This document shows, one piece after another, positions 1 to 23,650 of a stretch of DNA of 64,000 nucleotides. Each line of letters starts with the position of its first letter. Within the stretch, counting starts at the first letter, position 1. This stretch comes from Litoditis marina (taxonomy: Eukaryota; Nematoda; Chromadorea; Rhabditida; Rhabditidae), in NCBI GenBank assembly GCA_964036275.1, contig OZ038435.1, forward strand, positions 33,173,728 through 33,237,727, written 5' to 3'. The notes under the pieces were generated by a model that had not been told where the DNA came from, ran no database searches, and was given only the letters and a program-made list of their open reading frames with translations. The translations under genes and the position numbers were made by a program.

Positions 1-1443
1 ATAGTAAAGAATGAGAACACGTTAATCCTACGTTAATCGTGAGAGAACCGATTCAGAAGTTGCACAAAAAGTTTGTGAGAAAAACTGAGCTGAGCTTATC
101 CTATGAAGGGGGTATTATTAGTTGCGGACATGAGATGCGAACAACTCATCCTTGTTATTCATTTTTAGCGATTTAATGTGATCAAAAATGTGCATAATAT
201 TATTGAATTAAAAACACAACCTAGAGAGAGGGTTAAAGTTCAAATATAAGGAAGAAGCTCAAAATAGACGCAACAGTAAACCGGTAATTGCAACTGAATT
301 GACAAGGGGGCGGGGCTTGGCGTACACACGCTGGGACTTTTCGAGAACAATCTGGGTGAAGCGCGAACTAAATGGAACAAAGATCTGGTTCACATGCGCA
401 TTTTATGAAATCAAAAAGGCTAATGAGACAGGTTTGAAGCGGATATGTTAATTTGAATATCAAGCAGTCAAGCAAGCAAGAAACGCAATCATTTCAATCA
501 TGTTATCAACAGCTATGACAATCAATTGACCTGTTTAATAACTGAATAATCTACCTTCCTACTGATTTGAGTTGTAACTTCGACCAAAAGTACAATTCAG
601 GGTCTAGTAATCACAACAAGTAAGAACCACTTTGATTTTACCCGGTTTGGTCACGCATGATGATCATGTGACTTTTTGACAGTTTCTTACATTCACTTAC
701 AAAAGAAAAGTTCTCTGCAAACTCCACTCACATGCTCGGTTGACATCAAATTCTCTTTTCAGTCGCGGATGAACAATCTCTTCTTCTTTTTCTTCTCGAA
801 AATCCACCAATTTGGAACAATTCAACGGGAAATGAGAGACCTAAATCGATAGAGAGTGCCAGACGGTTAGACCGCAAAACACACGCGACTTCTATTCACG
901 GGAGTAATTTTAACCCAATCTTTTATTAAATCGACTTTTTTGTTGACGAATTTCAAATGATTAGTTCGTTCCATCCCAGTTGTTCATTTGGATAGTTTAT
1001 CATTTATATATTAGTTCATTATACATGCTACACAACATGTTCCACAGCAACAAATTCGATCTCGCAAATGCGTGGCATTGCCGGCACCAGGAAAAACTCA
1101 TTCAAAAATAAAACTCATTACTCAAAAACTCATTGAGAATTAAACCTCATTAACTTATTTTTAGTCAGAGTTTCAAAAATAGGAAGTTGATTTCTGCTTT
1201 TCTCAACCATTATATACTTAATGAGATTTATTTCGTAATGAGTTATACTTTAATGAGTTTTATTTCTGAATGAGTTATTCTGGTTGCCGGCATTGCCATT
1301 TGATCAGTGTTGTTTCTCTTCCCTTTTAAACCGTGGTTGGTCGGTGACTTTGATTACTCGTAATAATGTTCTTCATTCGTTTAGCGCAATTCATTGGAGC
1401 CTCCCAGCTGTATTGGTGGTTTTCTGGTGGCACAGCCTTCACC
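1..1443. other. Upstream region of zyg-8, mostly non-coding
   Basis: AT-rich DNA with no exon I can support apart from a possible leader just before 1444. It holds one palindromic MITE-like insertion (1083-1288). ORFs here are short and show no family signature. It probably contains the promoter and 5' UTR of the doublecortin-like kinase gene, but I see no decisive promoter element. Confidence 0.5.
1083..1288. mobile_element. Palindromic MITE, 206 bp, with 9-bp target duplication
   Basis: The ends are inverted repeats: the left end begins GGCACCAGGAAAAACTCATT and the right end, read on the other strand, begins GGCAACCAG followed by the same AACTCATTC/AAAATAAAACTCATTA words. The element is flanked on both sides by the direct repeat GGCATTGCC (1074-1082 and 1289-1297), a target-site duplication. 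No coding capacity. A 9-bp duplication fits Mutator-like families, but the superfamily is inferred only from TSD length. Confidence 0.8.
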
Positions 1444-4400
1444 ATGCCAAATATCACGACGCGGAGTGTCTCACCACGCAATACGCTGCCTCGGCCAACG
1501 TCAAGAAAGACACCTATGAAGAAGAAATGTGCCACTCCATCAGGCTCCACTACTGCGCTCACACCGCGAAGTTGGTTCCGTTACTTCACGTTCTTGGTTT
1601 CAACATCTTGTTTACTTCAAAAGAATCAGAGCTATCGTATCCTATCTATCTATGTAAGTTCTGAAGTGCACCACTGTTATAACTGATCAGTTTCCGTGAC
1701 GATGGGGTTTTAAGAGTGATTGTGCAACTGCGCTGCAGTTCTGACATTCGCTAAATCATGAAAGTATACAGTCATGTTAGAAAACCAGGTTTATTTGTAA
1801 GATTTTCATCTGGGCAGTCTATCGTTTTTCAGGGAGGAGTGGGGATGTTGAAGATGTCAATGCGACTCCAAGAGCGTCAACATTTGATGTTAGAGGAAAT
1901 GACGGCGAGCTACCATCATCAATGACATCGTCTATTGTATTGGAAAGGTAAACCAAAGCTAGAAAGCTAAATTTATTGAAACCGGAATTTCCAGCTTAAC
2001 GCTCTAATTTTAGGTCATACTGCCGTTATTTTGAAAGTCCGTTGCTCATTCTCATTCCAACAGATCTTCATTAACTGAAAAGGTTTTTCTTATTACAAAG
2101 GACATCGAACTGAAATTGTAATAAGTTAGTATAGGAACTAGGCATTGTTTAGAAGTGTGATAAATATGTTGTTTTTCAGTCGAGGCTCTTCTAATCCCTC
2201 TCCGGACGAACTCAGAGATGTGGTAGGCGAATTCGCTGCCCCGAAACCGTCATCTCGTTGCTTCTCAAAAACGAATAAAGCGAAACGGATCAGATTCTAC
2301 CGAAATGGGGACAAGTTTTACAAGGTTAGTGTGATGAGTGTGTCGTTAGAGGCTTAGAGATCCGTTATTTTCTGGAAGGGGAGGTCTATCATAGTTTCGT
2401 TAATGTGAATGTGCATTTTGTTGTAGTTCTCGAAAAGAGGGCGCTAGCCAGTCAAAGAGTGTAGTTTTATAGTACTTCACCGTCCTTTTTGGTCGCAATA
2501 CAAGTTTACAGGGCATGTCATATGCGTTGGATACGGATCGATTGCGTAGCATGAAGCCGTTGATGAAAGATTTGGCGAGAGCTATGGGGCATTCGCAACA
2601 TCTTCCACACGGAGTTAGACATATTCTAACTATGGATGGACAGGTATTTTGGCTACTTGTACTCTAAAGCGATAATACTTCGTATTGGTTTCGCTGAAAA
2701 CTAGACCATCATGACCAAAACTTTCCCAAGTTTGAAGTTGAACTCAGTGTTTATAATGAGTTAGTGAGTGGCGTTTACTCGTCGTTGCTCGTGAAGAGAC
2801 CACACAAAGGTACGCTACATTACTAAGTTTCATTACTTTTCAGTTCCGAATTACCGAAATAGAACAATTTGAGGATGGGGAAGCTTATGTCTGTTCGAGG
2901 TGTGTTGGTCCGATCTATTGGATTGGATATCATGCTATGTATTTTTCAAACTTCTTGTAGTTCTTTAAAGAGTACGGGTCAAAAACAGTCGTGAAACAAT
3001 AACAGCTTACGGTATTAGTTATATTGCTTTATCGTATTCGTAATTTCGTAATACCTTTCCGTCAGTTCACAAGTGAATCTACAGAAGAATGAGTTTATTC
3101 TTCCATTCCGTATTATTGGATGATTGTATAAGAATATGGCATGTACAGCATGAGATTTCTCATGTTGCACAGTTTTACTGAATGCAATAGAATTCCTTTG
3201 CAGCAGCGACACGATAAAACTTCTGGATTACGCAAATGCCAAGGAGCCAGCCTGGTGTTTCACCCTCTCGCGGCCCAGTAGGACGCGTTTGGCGCTTGGA
3301 ATCGACAAGCCCAGTGAGGTGGTCAACGTGAGTACTGTTGTATTGTACCTTTTCAATGGTTTTTTTTATTGACAACAGTTGGGTACACGCGCAAAAAGTG
3401 ACGCGAGATAGAAACCTTGTCTTTATAGCCAGATGAAATTTTGGCTACTTTTCTGCGCAGCCTCTGGAAGTTTAGACGTTTTTGATCAGAAAATATGTAA
3501 TTTGATAAATGTTCGAATTGTGCCGATCATAGAGATCATTCACTGTCAAGGCACTAAGCCACAACGCGATCATTCTTTACAGGAACCCACGGACTTTGTT
3601 GAACCAAGAATAATTACTGTGATTCGGAACGGAGTGAAGCCACGCCGCGTAGTTCGACATCTACTCAATAAGCGAGCTGCTTGGTGAGTAGAGCACGCGA
3701 GAACCTAATCGAAAACTTTCAATTTCACAATTCTTCGACCTAGAATTTGGAGTTTTCCGCCCAAAGTTTCGACCTTTGACGAAAAGTGTCAGCCGCGTTG
3801 AGTTCCGAGTCCAGTTGAACTTTGACCAAACTGAACTTTTGAAATACTGAAAAGTTGCTCAGTATCAATATATTTTTCCAGGTCATTCGAGCAGGTCATG
3901 GGTGATCTGACGGCCAAAGTAAAATTGGATTGCGGAGCAATTCGAAAACTCTTCAATCTTTCGGGTAATCAGGTTGGTTTCGCCAATGTAAAGCAATTTA
4001 GTTTGTATATTTACTATCTTTTAACAACTTTTAGGATGAGAATTATCAAAGCTGAGTTATATCTATGGGTTGCGTAACTATTTTAATTTTTAATAATTAA
4101 CATATTTTAGGTGACCTGCCTTCGCGACTTTTTTCAAGAAGACTATGTGTTTATCGCCTATGGAAACGAGAAGCACAGTAGTGATGACTTCTTTGTAATA
4201 TCAGAAGGTTGGTATTGTACTTTTATATGGTTTTACGAGTTCATTTAGCACCACACGGATGTATTTAGCATAGAGCTTGGGTGAGATCAAGTAAGACCTG
4301 AGACCAGTAACACGTACATACCAGCAACATAGGAATCAGATTGATTTATGAATAAACTTTCTGGAGTTAGTAATTGCCACTTGAAAATTAAATTCATTCA

Positions 4401-7400
4401 AAATCCTTTTACGACTTTTTCTGATTATTCGATCAACTTCACTGTGGTATGATAATATTTTCATCTTCAGAGTACAAACGACTTGGTGGCGGCAACCGTC
4501 GTGGAGCTCGTTGTCTACCGCAACGACGAAAGAGAATGCCGTCTCGAAACGAGAGTCTGCGGGAGGACCGATGCGGTTCCGTGGTACCAGACGAACTGGG
4601 TTGGTGGCAGGTTTCAAGTGTGGCTCTTCACAGCACATTATAACATAGTGATGGGCCATGATCGATCCCCAAATTGTTCATCTCAGCATGCGCTCTATTA
4701 CACAGTATTATGTATTTTATTTATAATGAATGTCTGGAGAGTGACAAATGTCTTCTAAACTGGCACTTACCATTACGGATGAACTATTTTTGAAAGCCGT
4801 CGTTCATTAGACTTCAAATTTTGGCATTTTTCATTAAAAAATCTAGTTTGTTCGAAGTGGGTAAAACCAAAAGGATATTGACGATCGCAGAAAAACGGAA
4901 GCAATAGGGAAAATCGGTTATGATTTAGCTTCAATTGACGAGTTTTAGTATTTTATGGAAAGTTTGGGGAGTTATATTCTGTCATTTTTGGTTATAGTTC
5001 GCACTTTTCAGCCCGCCATCTACCTGTTGAACTGAGTGGTGTTTTCGACATACTCCGTTTGCTGGGAGACGGGAATACCGCCCTCGTATATGAAGTCGCC
5101 GAGAAGTGAGTTGGGAGCATCTCTGGTCCAGATATAGTCCGGCTGAGAAGTCGAACTATAAAAAAAAGAGGCTATTTACCTGAGAAAACTTGGAAACTTT
5201 GCATATTTTCGAAGCCAATTTATGAATTTTGACGTATTTCAATGGAATATATTTATATTTCTAGACTACATTTAGAAGAATAGTCAGATCTGACTTATGC
5301 GTGTGTCCAGTTCTTTTTGTTCGAGAGAAGAAGGAAAGAAAGTTTAATCTTAACTCCGTACGCTGTTTCAGGTCAACCGGTGAGCGTAAAGCTCTGAAGT
5401 TTGTCGCCCACGAGAATACGATAGGAAAGGAGGCGTTGATTGTGAGCGAGCTGAGCATCATGGCCCAGGTGGACCACGAACACATTGTCAGGCTGTTCGA
5501 CAGCTGGTGCATAGATGGATCCTACTACATGTCACTGGAACTCGTCGAGGTTGGCTTTTTTTTGATTTTCCAAAACCTTATATTTGCGAATGAATTTCCA
5601 CATTGTAAAATGTGGCACTCCAAACTTCAATTGGAGGAATATAACGGAGATTGAGATGATGGGATTAGGATATAGGAATCATTTCACCCGTCAGATAATG
5701 ATAACAAATTGTTATCATGGTAACAATTGCAACAGTGGTATTATATTCAGCGAAACTGGGATAAATTTGGCTGTTACTTTCTCATTCTTTTGCAAATTTA
5801 TGAAAGTCGAGGGAAATGAATGAAAAAGTGTTTCTTTTTCAAGAAGTTTTATGTCTTACTAGTGGGTGAAATTATTTATAATCCATCATGTTATAATGTT
5901 TATAACAGTTGGTAAAACATTCGTTGCAGGGTGGTGATTTGTTTGAGCACCTCAGGAATCTCGGTCGTGTCCCTGAAAGACAGGCCTCCTCTCTTCTCAG
6001 ATGTTTGGTCGAGGCATTACAGTAGGCCTACTTTTAACATTTGTTTTTTTTTCAACTGATTAGGTCCTATATATCAGTTCGTCTTTGTTCGACTGCGACC
6101 ACACGCTGACCTCCAAGTTCGAGAGATGCGCACATGGTCAACAAATATCGACTGTGCTTCTCAGACAACGGCCACCTAGAACGTATTGATGATCGTAGTT
6201 CACACGTTAGCACATCCGTGTATACCTGGTTTCGGTGTGCATTTCTAATCAGAGCCCATCGCTTTTGTTCCAGTTACCTACACGATCGTTCCATTGTACA
6301 TCGAGATATTAAGCCCGAGAACCTGTTGGTGAGTTCATTCATTCCATTCTTTCAGAGTTGTTTCAAAAGGAAACTAGTTATTTTTTCTCGCACATCTGTT
6401 TACTGTGTACTTCTCTTTTGGGTTTCCACCAACTTCACAAAATATTTACGTTTTGTTTGCGTCTATGATGTATCTTGTATCAATGTAGCTCTAAACGATC
6501 ACGAGCAATCTATAAACTAGTTTTGTCGTGATGAATTCTAAAGCATTTTTCATCGGCTAAAGTTTGACTTACAGGATCGTTGTTAAGTTCGAAAATTTGC
6601 AGTTAAATCCTATTGAAATTATCCGAATTCCACAAAATAGTTGTAAGACACAACATAGTTTGGTGTATGATTTCACATTTCAGTTGCACTGGGCCGGCGG
6701 GAATGAGAGTGATGTGACGTTGAAGTTGGCCGACTTTGGTCTTTCGACGGAACTTCCCTCGGACGGGAGTCTACTGGACGCCATTTGTGGCACCCCCACA
6801 TATGTGGCCGCCGAGGTCATCATGCAACAGGGGTACGTTTTTCTTTAAATTTTAATGTTGTTTGTATGAAATATGTTTTTAATTCATATGTCTGAAGATT
6901 ATTTTCTGTATCATGCAAAAGGGGTACGCTTTTGAATGCTGTTCCTATTACACATTCACTTCATTGAATACATGATACATCTAGACGATTCTTTCTGCAC
7001 AATCGTCATATTTTGGCGGCGTTGGCTGAATAGCCAGATTAATTATGCGAAAAACGAGTTTTCTTCTTGAAATAAGTATAGTATAGTCGGTTAGTCGGAC
7101 ATTACGATTGTGTGGGTTGGGTACGATATTAGACTTTGGTCCATTCCCTTTTTATTGTGTTCTTGTTACCATATTCTATCTGCCTAAGTATGTTCTTTTG
7201 CAGATATGATGAGAAGGTAGATATCTGGGCCACTGGGATCTTGTTGTATGTGATGCTGTGCGGGTTCCCTCCATTCCAGAGGTTGGTTCTATAAGCTAAT
7301 CTATTTCAATTTTTTTTTCAGAGCTAAGCTAAGGTGATCTTTATTTGTTGACATTGACATTAAACCATCTGAATTTTCTTTTCTGGAAGGTGTAGCGAAA

Positions 7401-8607
7401 TAGTTCAAATACATTGTACGTTGCTGACTTCTGTTCCCACGTTTGTTTGGAAAAGCTTTCCTGTATTTTGATTTGTGTTTCAGTGCGGACAGTGCGTGCC
7501 AGGAAGATTTGTTCCACCAGATTGCGCTCGGAAAATTCGGCTTCCCGTCTCCCGCCTGGGACTCGGTAACCCCTTTTCTTATTGCATTCATTTTAGTGAA
7601 AAATAGCAATAGATTGCTTCATATTTTTGGTTCGTTAAAACCAGTCGCACTTAGTAAGGAGCGATTGGTCAGAAAAACCGTTCAGCAGTGTTTATGTGTT
7701 TTTTCGGTGTTTCATTATGAACTTAGATGAATCAATTGAAAACATTTCTGACATGGTATGGTTTGTTTCCAGATGTCATGGTCTGTGAAACAGCTGATTC
7801 TGCACCTGGTCACATTGGACATCGATCAAAGGCTCACGGCCGAGGAACTGCTCAACTCGGAATGGATTCAGGTCGGTTATTTTTATTATTCATTTGAACA
7901 CGGTTTTAAAATCTATAGTTTCAAACGATTTAAGATTGTTATCGAGTGTGTGCACGTGTTGAAAGATTATACCAGATATATGGTTGAATTATTGTTCCGT
8001 AACCGTAGTGTTTATAGAATAGCATTATTTTATTTAACAACTGTAATTTTCAGTCCTGCGGAAATGTTTCTCCGGAATTCGAGGCAATGGCCAAAATCTG
8101 TGTTCAGTCAAAGGTGGACGATGATGAGGTGTGTTTTTCAGTAGAGTTTTTACATTGAATGACGTTCGATTTTAGCAACCGACTGTCACTGAATGCAACT
8201 GGAAAGAAATTAACTGCCTCTGGGTAAACGAGAAAAAAAATGTAGTTCCGTTGTCTATAAGACCCAATCAATGTGTTACTAGTAGTGATAATTGCTGAGA
8301 AGTAATTGTTATCGTCCGTTGGTTGCTAAATTGTACAGTACTTCCTATAGCTTCATACAACACTTCTAACCTACTAGTGGGTGGCAGTAGTTGTAAATTA
8401 ATCCCTTTTCGCCGAATTCGAAAAAAAATTGAGTTTTTGTAGATAAGTCACACCTTACTGGTACATAACTAGAGTTTTATCGACTATTTGTTGCAGTTGG
8501 ATCTGGAGCCGTCTGACCGTGAGTACTACATGTCACGACGAGCGTCCATGGATGAGCTGGCATCTGCTGCTGGTGACAGTTTTGAGTTCAGCGGGAGCTT
8601 CAGTTAA
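1444..8607 (+). CDS. zyg-8: Doublecortin-like kinase (ZYG-8/DCLK family)
   Basis: Microtubule-binding protein kinase; in C. elegans ZYG-8 stabilises spindle and neuronal microtubules. Exons: 1444-1570, 1833-1947, 2180-2324, 2512-2643, 2844-2899, 3204-3327, 3583-3683, 3882-3972, 4111-4207, 4471-4599 (or 4617), 5012-5105, 5372-5549, 5930-6021, 6274-6328, 6684-6832, 7204-7281, 7484-7565, 7773-7871, 8054-8128, 8497-8607. Phases agree at every junction and give about 709 residues. Two DCX domains (about 113-200, with [15 protein letters not shown], and 240-325, with ITVIRNG) precede a Ser/Thr kinase domain (about 384-647). Visible in the kinase: glycine loop [11 protein letters not shown] lysine near 413, HRDIKPEN near 503, ADFGLS near 528, [17 protein letters not shown]. 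The APE motif reads AAE. The Ser/Pro/Arg-rich first exon and its weak donor at 1571 are the least certain part; an ATG at 1366 is in the same frame. Confidence 0.93.
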
Positions 8608-9362
8608 ACCATCACACACTCTTCTCTCATTCTTCCTCCTTTTCTCTCTATCTCCCTCTTTCTGTCTATTTCTGTCTTCTCCCACCCTCTCTCTCTCTCA
8701 CACACTCTCCGTCTCTCTGTCTTCTCTACATCTCTTACTCTCCTTCATCAATGTGTATACTCGGTTGCATCCATGAATATAATTGCTTTGCTCAGTTGAC
8801 CAAATCAATTATCGGTCCCCTAGCTTTATGAATATATGTATTACGTATGAATTACCGGCTCATTCTTTGTGTCTAGTCCTTTTTATTTTACTGTAAATGA
8901 GTACGGGCTCACGTTTTTCGACGTGTTTTTCACTGCATTGTGCTTTCTACCCGATTTTTGTCACTGATCTACGTTGCTGAAATAACTTTTTTGTGTACTA
9001 ACTTATTCTGCCAATTGCTACTGCAGCATAATACGCCGCCTTGCATTTTTCATAAACCTCGTTGTTTTTTGCTGGAAAACTCGTTTTGACGACATTTTAG
9101 TCATTATTTATCCGCGTGTTGTCTTTGCATTATGATTCAGTGTTATTTGAGTTATGCATGATCTGATTGTGGTAATCATATAATATGTGCAATGTGTGGT
9201 GCTATGCTGTGAAACATAAAACAAAATCTGACTTTTGTTTGAAAGCAAGAAAATATAAACAAAGTGAAAAACATTTATTTTCCGAACTAAACATTTTGTC
9301 AAATACTCCGATATTAATGATCAACAGTGGTAGGCAATGTACACAAAGGATGGCAGGGTAAC

Positions 9363-9368
9363 AATAAA
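9363..9368 (+). terminator. Candidate polyadenylation signal, zyg-8
   Basis: AATAAA about 755 bp after the zyg-8 stop, with a second AATAAA-like word a few bases on. It is the first canonical plus-strand signal I see after the stop codon; use is inferred. Confidence 0.4.
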
Positions 9369-9409
9369 GCATAATAAAAGTTGGCTAGGAAAATTGTTGT
9401 AGTTCTAGT

Positions 9410-9415
9410 TTTATT
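9410..9415 (-). terminator. Candidate polyadenylation signal, small heat-shock gene
   Basis: AATAAA on the minus strand (TTTATT on plus), about 580 bp beyond the proposed stop of the small heat-shock gene. Confidence 0.35.
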
Positions 9416-9992
9416 TCACTGATAGGCTTGGAAAACAACCTAACTGTTTATTGGTGGGTTAGGTTACTGTAACATTTTGGCCAAAAACGATCTGATCACG
9501 CTCAGAACCAATTGTGTCACTGCGATTAGGAAGCTGCAGACGCGAGAGAGCAGAGAGATCAATGAGGCCGCAGACAGGCAGAACTGTCTGCGCTAGAGTC
9601 GTAGACTGTCTGCGTCTCATTGACGTCCATGCTCTCTTGCTTTTGTAACTGACATATTTTCGAGTACAGTAGGTATTGGAACGACTTGAGGGAAATTTGA
9701 ACATTTTAGGAATAAAGTTCTACATTTTTAGCACAATGTTGAAAACCACTGAAGTTGAAGCTCAACAAGTTTTCCTAGAGTTCGTGAAAACTCAATATGT
9801 TTAACTCATACTTCGTTTTCTGCTATTTGAAAACATAACAGAATTGGTTATCACGACATATAAGGATCGGATGCGAATAGGAAAACAAGTTGACTTCAGA
9901 CTTCAGAATCTATGAACGGTTAGGAATAGGATTATTAGCTTTTTCACACGTGAATTCTCACGTGAAAACGTGACTTCTCTAGACGGTGCTGA

Positions 9993-21522
<11,530 letters not shown>

Positions 21523-21790
21523 TTTCCAACATCAACTTCCGGTGGCGCGGTTTTTACGTACGTGTGAAATATCACGTTTTTACGTGGGTATCACACGTTT
21601 TACGGATAGTCGCCGTCTTTTCAATGCGATTAAGTACAGTAGTTTGCGGGTGAAATGAGGCAGAAGTAACGGAAACTAGCAGTTCGCAATGTTCTTCGAG
21701 GCAATTTGAAGTCAAGCGAACCGGGGTTCCAAATCTGATTGCAACACACACACGCAATGAGGGGAAGTTAGGGAACGAGAAGGAGGGAGG

Positions 21791-21794
<4 letters not shown>

Positions 21795-21856
<62 letters not shown>

Positions 21857-21965
21857 GAGAAAGAGAGAGAGGAGAGAGAGATGGGAAAGAGAGACAGAAA
21901 ACGGAGCAGGGTGAGGGAACGACAAGCAGGGAGGTAGAGAGAGTGAGAGAAAGAGAGATTGAGAT
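21795..21965. repeat. GA-rich microsatellite block
   Basis: About 46 bp of pure GA followed by impure GAGA sequence and a G8 run near 21969, upstream of the MNLIYGV first exon. Confidence 0.9.
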
Positions 21966-22165
21966 GAGGGGGGGGGAGATTGTTTTGTAACGCTGCTACC
22001 ATTTATAATTTACGTTCAGGTCTGTACTACATTTTTTTTCATTTTCCATTATGAAATAGAGAAATGTGAAGAAATGCTTGCTCTGTCGTGTACAAATTAG
22101 AATGATTTTCGCTCATTCAGGTGAGAACAATTGAAAATGGCAAAAAAATTATTTGAAACACTCAC

Positions 22166-22225
22166 GTATCCGTTCTTTGTGTGTTTCTCCTGCACATAGT
22201 GCTCTCCCTTTTCATAGTACGACAT
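22166..22225 (-). CDS. Candidate further upstream exon of small heat-shock gene (MSYYEKG)
   Basis: A 20-codon exon, MSYYEKGEHYVQEKHTKNGY, whose ATG directly follows a strong acceptor (ATTTTGCAG) and which ends at TAC|GTGAGT. The ATG behind an acceptor suggests a trans-splice site or a non-coding 5' exon. The donor is phase 0, whereas every downstream exon I found needs phase 2, so either an intermediate exon is missing or it belongs to another transcript. Tyr/His/Glu-rich N-termini of this kind do occur in small heat-shock proteins. Confidence 0.45.
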
Positions 22226-22559
22226 CTGCAAAATATTATGATATCCAGATAATAAGAATCAGTAACTTTCTTATTAAAACGAATTCGTGCAAAAAACTGC
22301 ATAAAAAAGACAAGAATATAGTCCCGGTCATTCCCACTGAGACTTGGCGAAGAGCCAATGAGTATTCCGAGTGACATTAAACCATTTTGAAGTTTTCAAA
22401 TAAACTGCAAATCGCTGTTAGGGATTGTTTAGTTTCATAAGAACAGGTCAATGGAAAAAGTCTTTGGAAAACTGGTATCTAGTCTGAGAAATGGCCATTC
22501 AAAAATCTTGGCACGATGTCAATGGGTCTCAGTGGGAATGAAACGAACTATACCTACAC

Positions 22560-22718
22560 TATAGTTATGTGAATGTGCTCAGTAAAAGATGAACTCAAAA
22601 ATCGTTTCGACCCTGATTCAAGACGATTTTCGGGGTTTTTTCTCAGATGGTTGGGTCATCATCAGGGTCGAAACGATTTTTGAGTTCATCTTTTACTGAG
22701 CACATTCATATAACTATA
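22560..22718. mobile_element. Palindromic MITE, 159 bp
   Basis: Near-perfect inverted repeat: the left arm TATAGTTATGTGAATGTGCT continues for about 56 bp and is matched by the right arm read on the other strand, with one difference near the end. The unpaired centre is about 45 bp. The ends begin TA, compatible with a TA target duplication (Tc1/mariner-like), but no autonomous partner is present. Confidence 0.8.
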
Positions 22719-23037
22719 ACATCCAAACCGTCCTAGTGACACAATAGATTTGGTTCAAATAAATAACCATTTTCCAGGTTCAGACACAGATATTTATTAG
22801 CAGAAAAAAACTCTGTGGGTTGATTTTAAAAAAAAAAGTAAAAAGGTCACCAAAGTTCTAGTGAGACTATCGAGTGAGCTAGAATAATCCGGAATAAAAC
22901 TACAAACAAACTGGATGGAACAAAGTGAATCTTTTGCTTAGGGCATCTCCTACACTAAACCATATTAGTTCACGTATTTATGTGAGTATTTGGTCAAGTG
23001 TGGGGCACACACTTTCCAGAGGAATGGCCCCCTTGGT

Positions 23038-23305
23038 GAATTCTATATCCAACCGGGTTTTTAAGTTACCTAACCCATTTTGATAACCTCTTTTACAGGC
23101 TTCCTCGGTAGGTCACCGGTTGGTATATAACCTAATATGAAAAACCGGTCACCTGTTTTAAACGCAAAATATGGTTTTTACCGTTAGTTTGAACGGCCGG
23201 ATTTTAGTTTTAGCTTACTTCCACGTTACCTACTGAGGTAACATGAAAAAAAAGGTTATCAAAAAGCGTTAAATTACCTGAAAACCCGGATAGTTGTAGA
23301 ATTGG
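23038..23305. mobile_element. Imperfect palindromic MITE, ~268 bp
   Basis: Left arm (AATTCTA..CCGGGTTTTTAAG..TTTTGATAACCT) and right arm on the opposite strand (AATTCTA..CCGGGTTTTCAGG..TTTTGATAACCT) match over about 85 bp with mismatches. A ggccccc word flanks both sides. Older than the 22560 element to judge by divergence. Confidence 0.65.
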
Positions 23306-23519
23306 CCCCCAGTTTTTCCTGGTGCACATGTACCCAAATAAGGTTAGGTGCAAAAATGTTGACTTTTTGTTTGCAAATATAAGGAATTTGTGTGTTGATT
23401 AGATAAACAAAAATCGATTGATGGTTGGATGGCAGTTATAGATTCATGAATATGCAAGAAGAAGATTCTAATGGGGGGGGGGGGTATTGTTTTGGTATAA
23501 GTATGGGAATATTCAACCA

Positions 23520-23650
23520 GGGAGGGAGAAGAAAGGAGGGAGAGAGAGATAGAGAGAGAGGGAAATGGAGGGATAAATAGAGGAAAGAGTGAGAGAGAAA
23601 GAGAGAGAAAAAGGAGAGAGAAAGAGAGAAAAGGAGAGAGAAAGAGATAC
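23520..23650. repeat. Impure GA-rich tract
   Basis: GA/GGA-rich simple sequence following a G11 run near 23475. It generates spurious Ser/Leu ORFs on the minus strand. Confidence 0.85.

Larger units (their letters stand above)
8608..9992. other. Tail-to-tail intergenic region between zyg-8 and the small heat-shock gene
   Basis: It begins with a CT-rich 3' UTR stretch (about 8620-8745) after the zyg-8 stop. A plus-strand AATAAA (9363-9368) and a minus-strand AATAAA (9410-9415) lie about 40 bp apart, so the two transcripts probably end almost back to back. A minus-strand ORF at 9459-9704 shows no family signature and looks accidental. Confidence 0.5.

Noticed and set aside
1284..1664. 126-codon ORF overlapping the first zyg-8 exon
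   Set aside because: A different frame from the one that splices in phase to the next exon; the frame with [12 protein letters not shown] was preferred.
9459..9704. Possible missing C-terminal exon of the small heat-shock protein
   Set aside because: Searched in all minus frames for the G-V-L and I-x-I signatures; none found.
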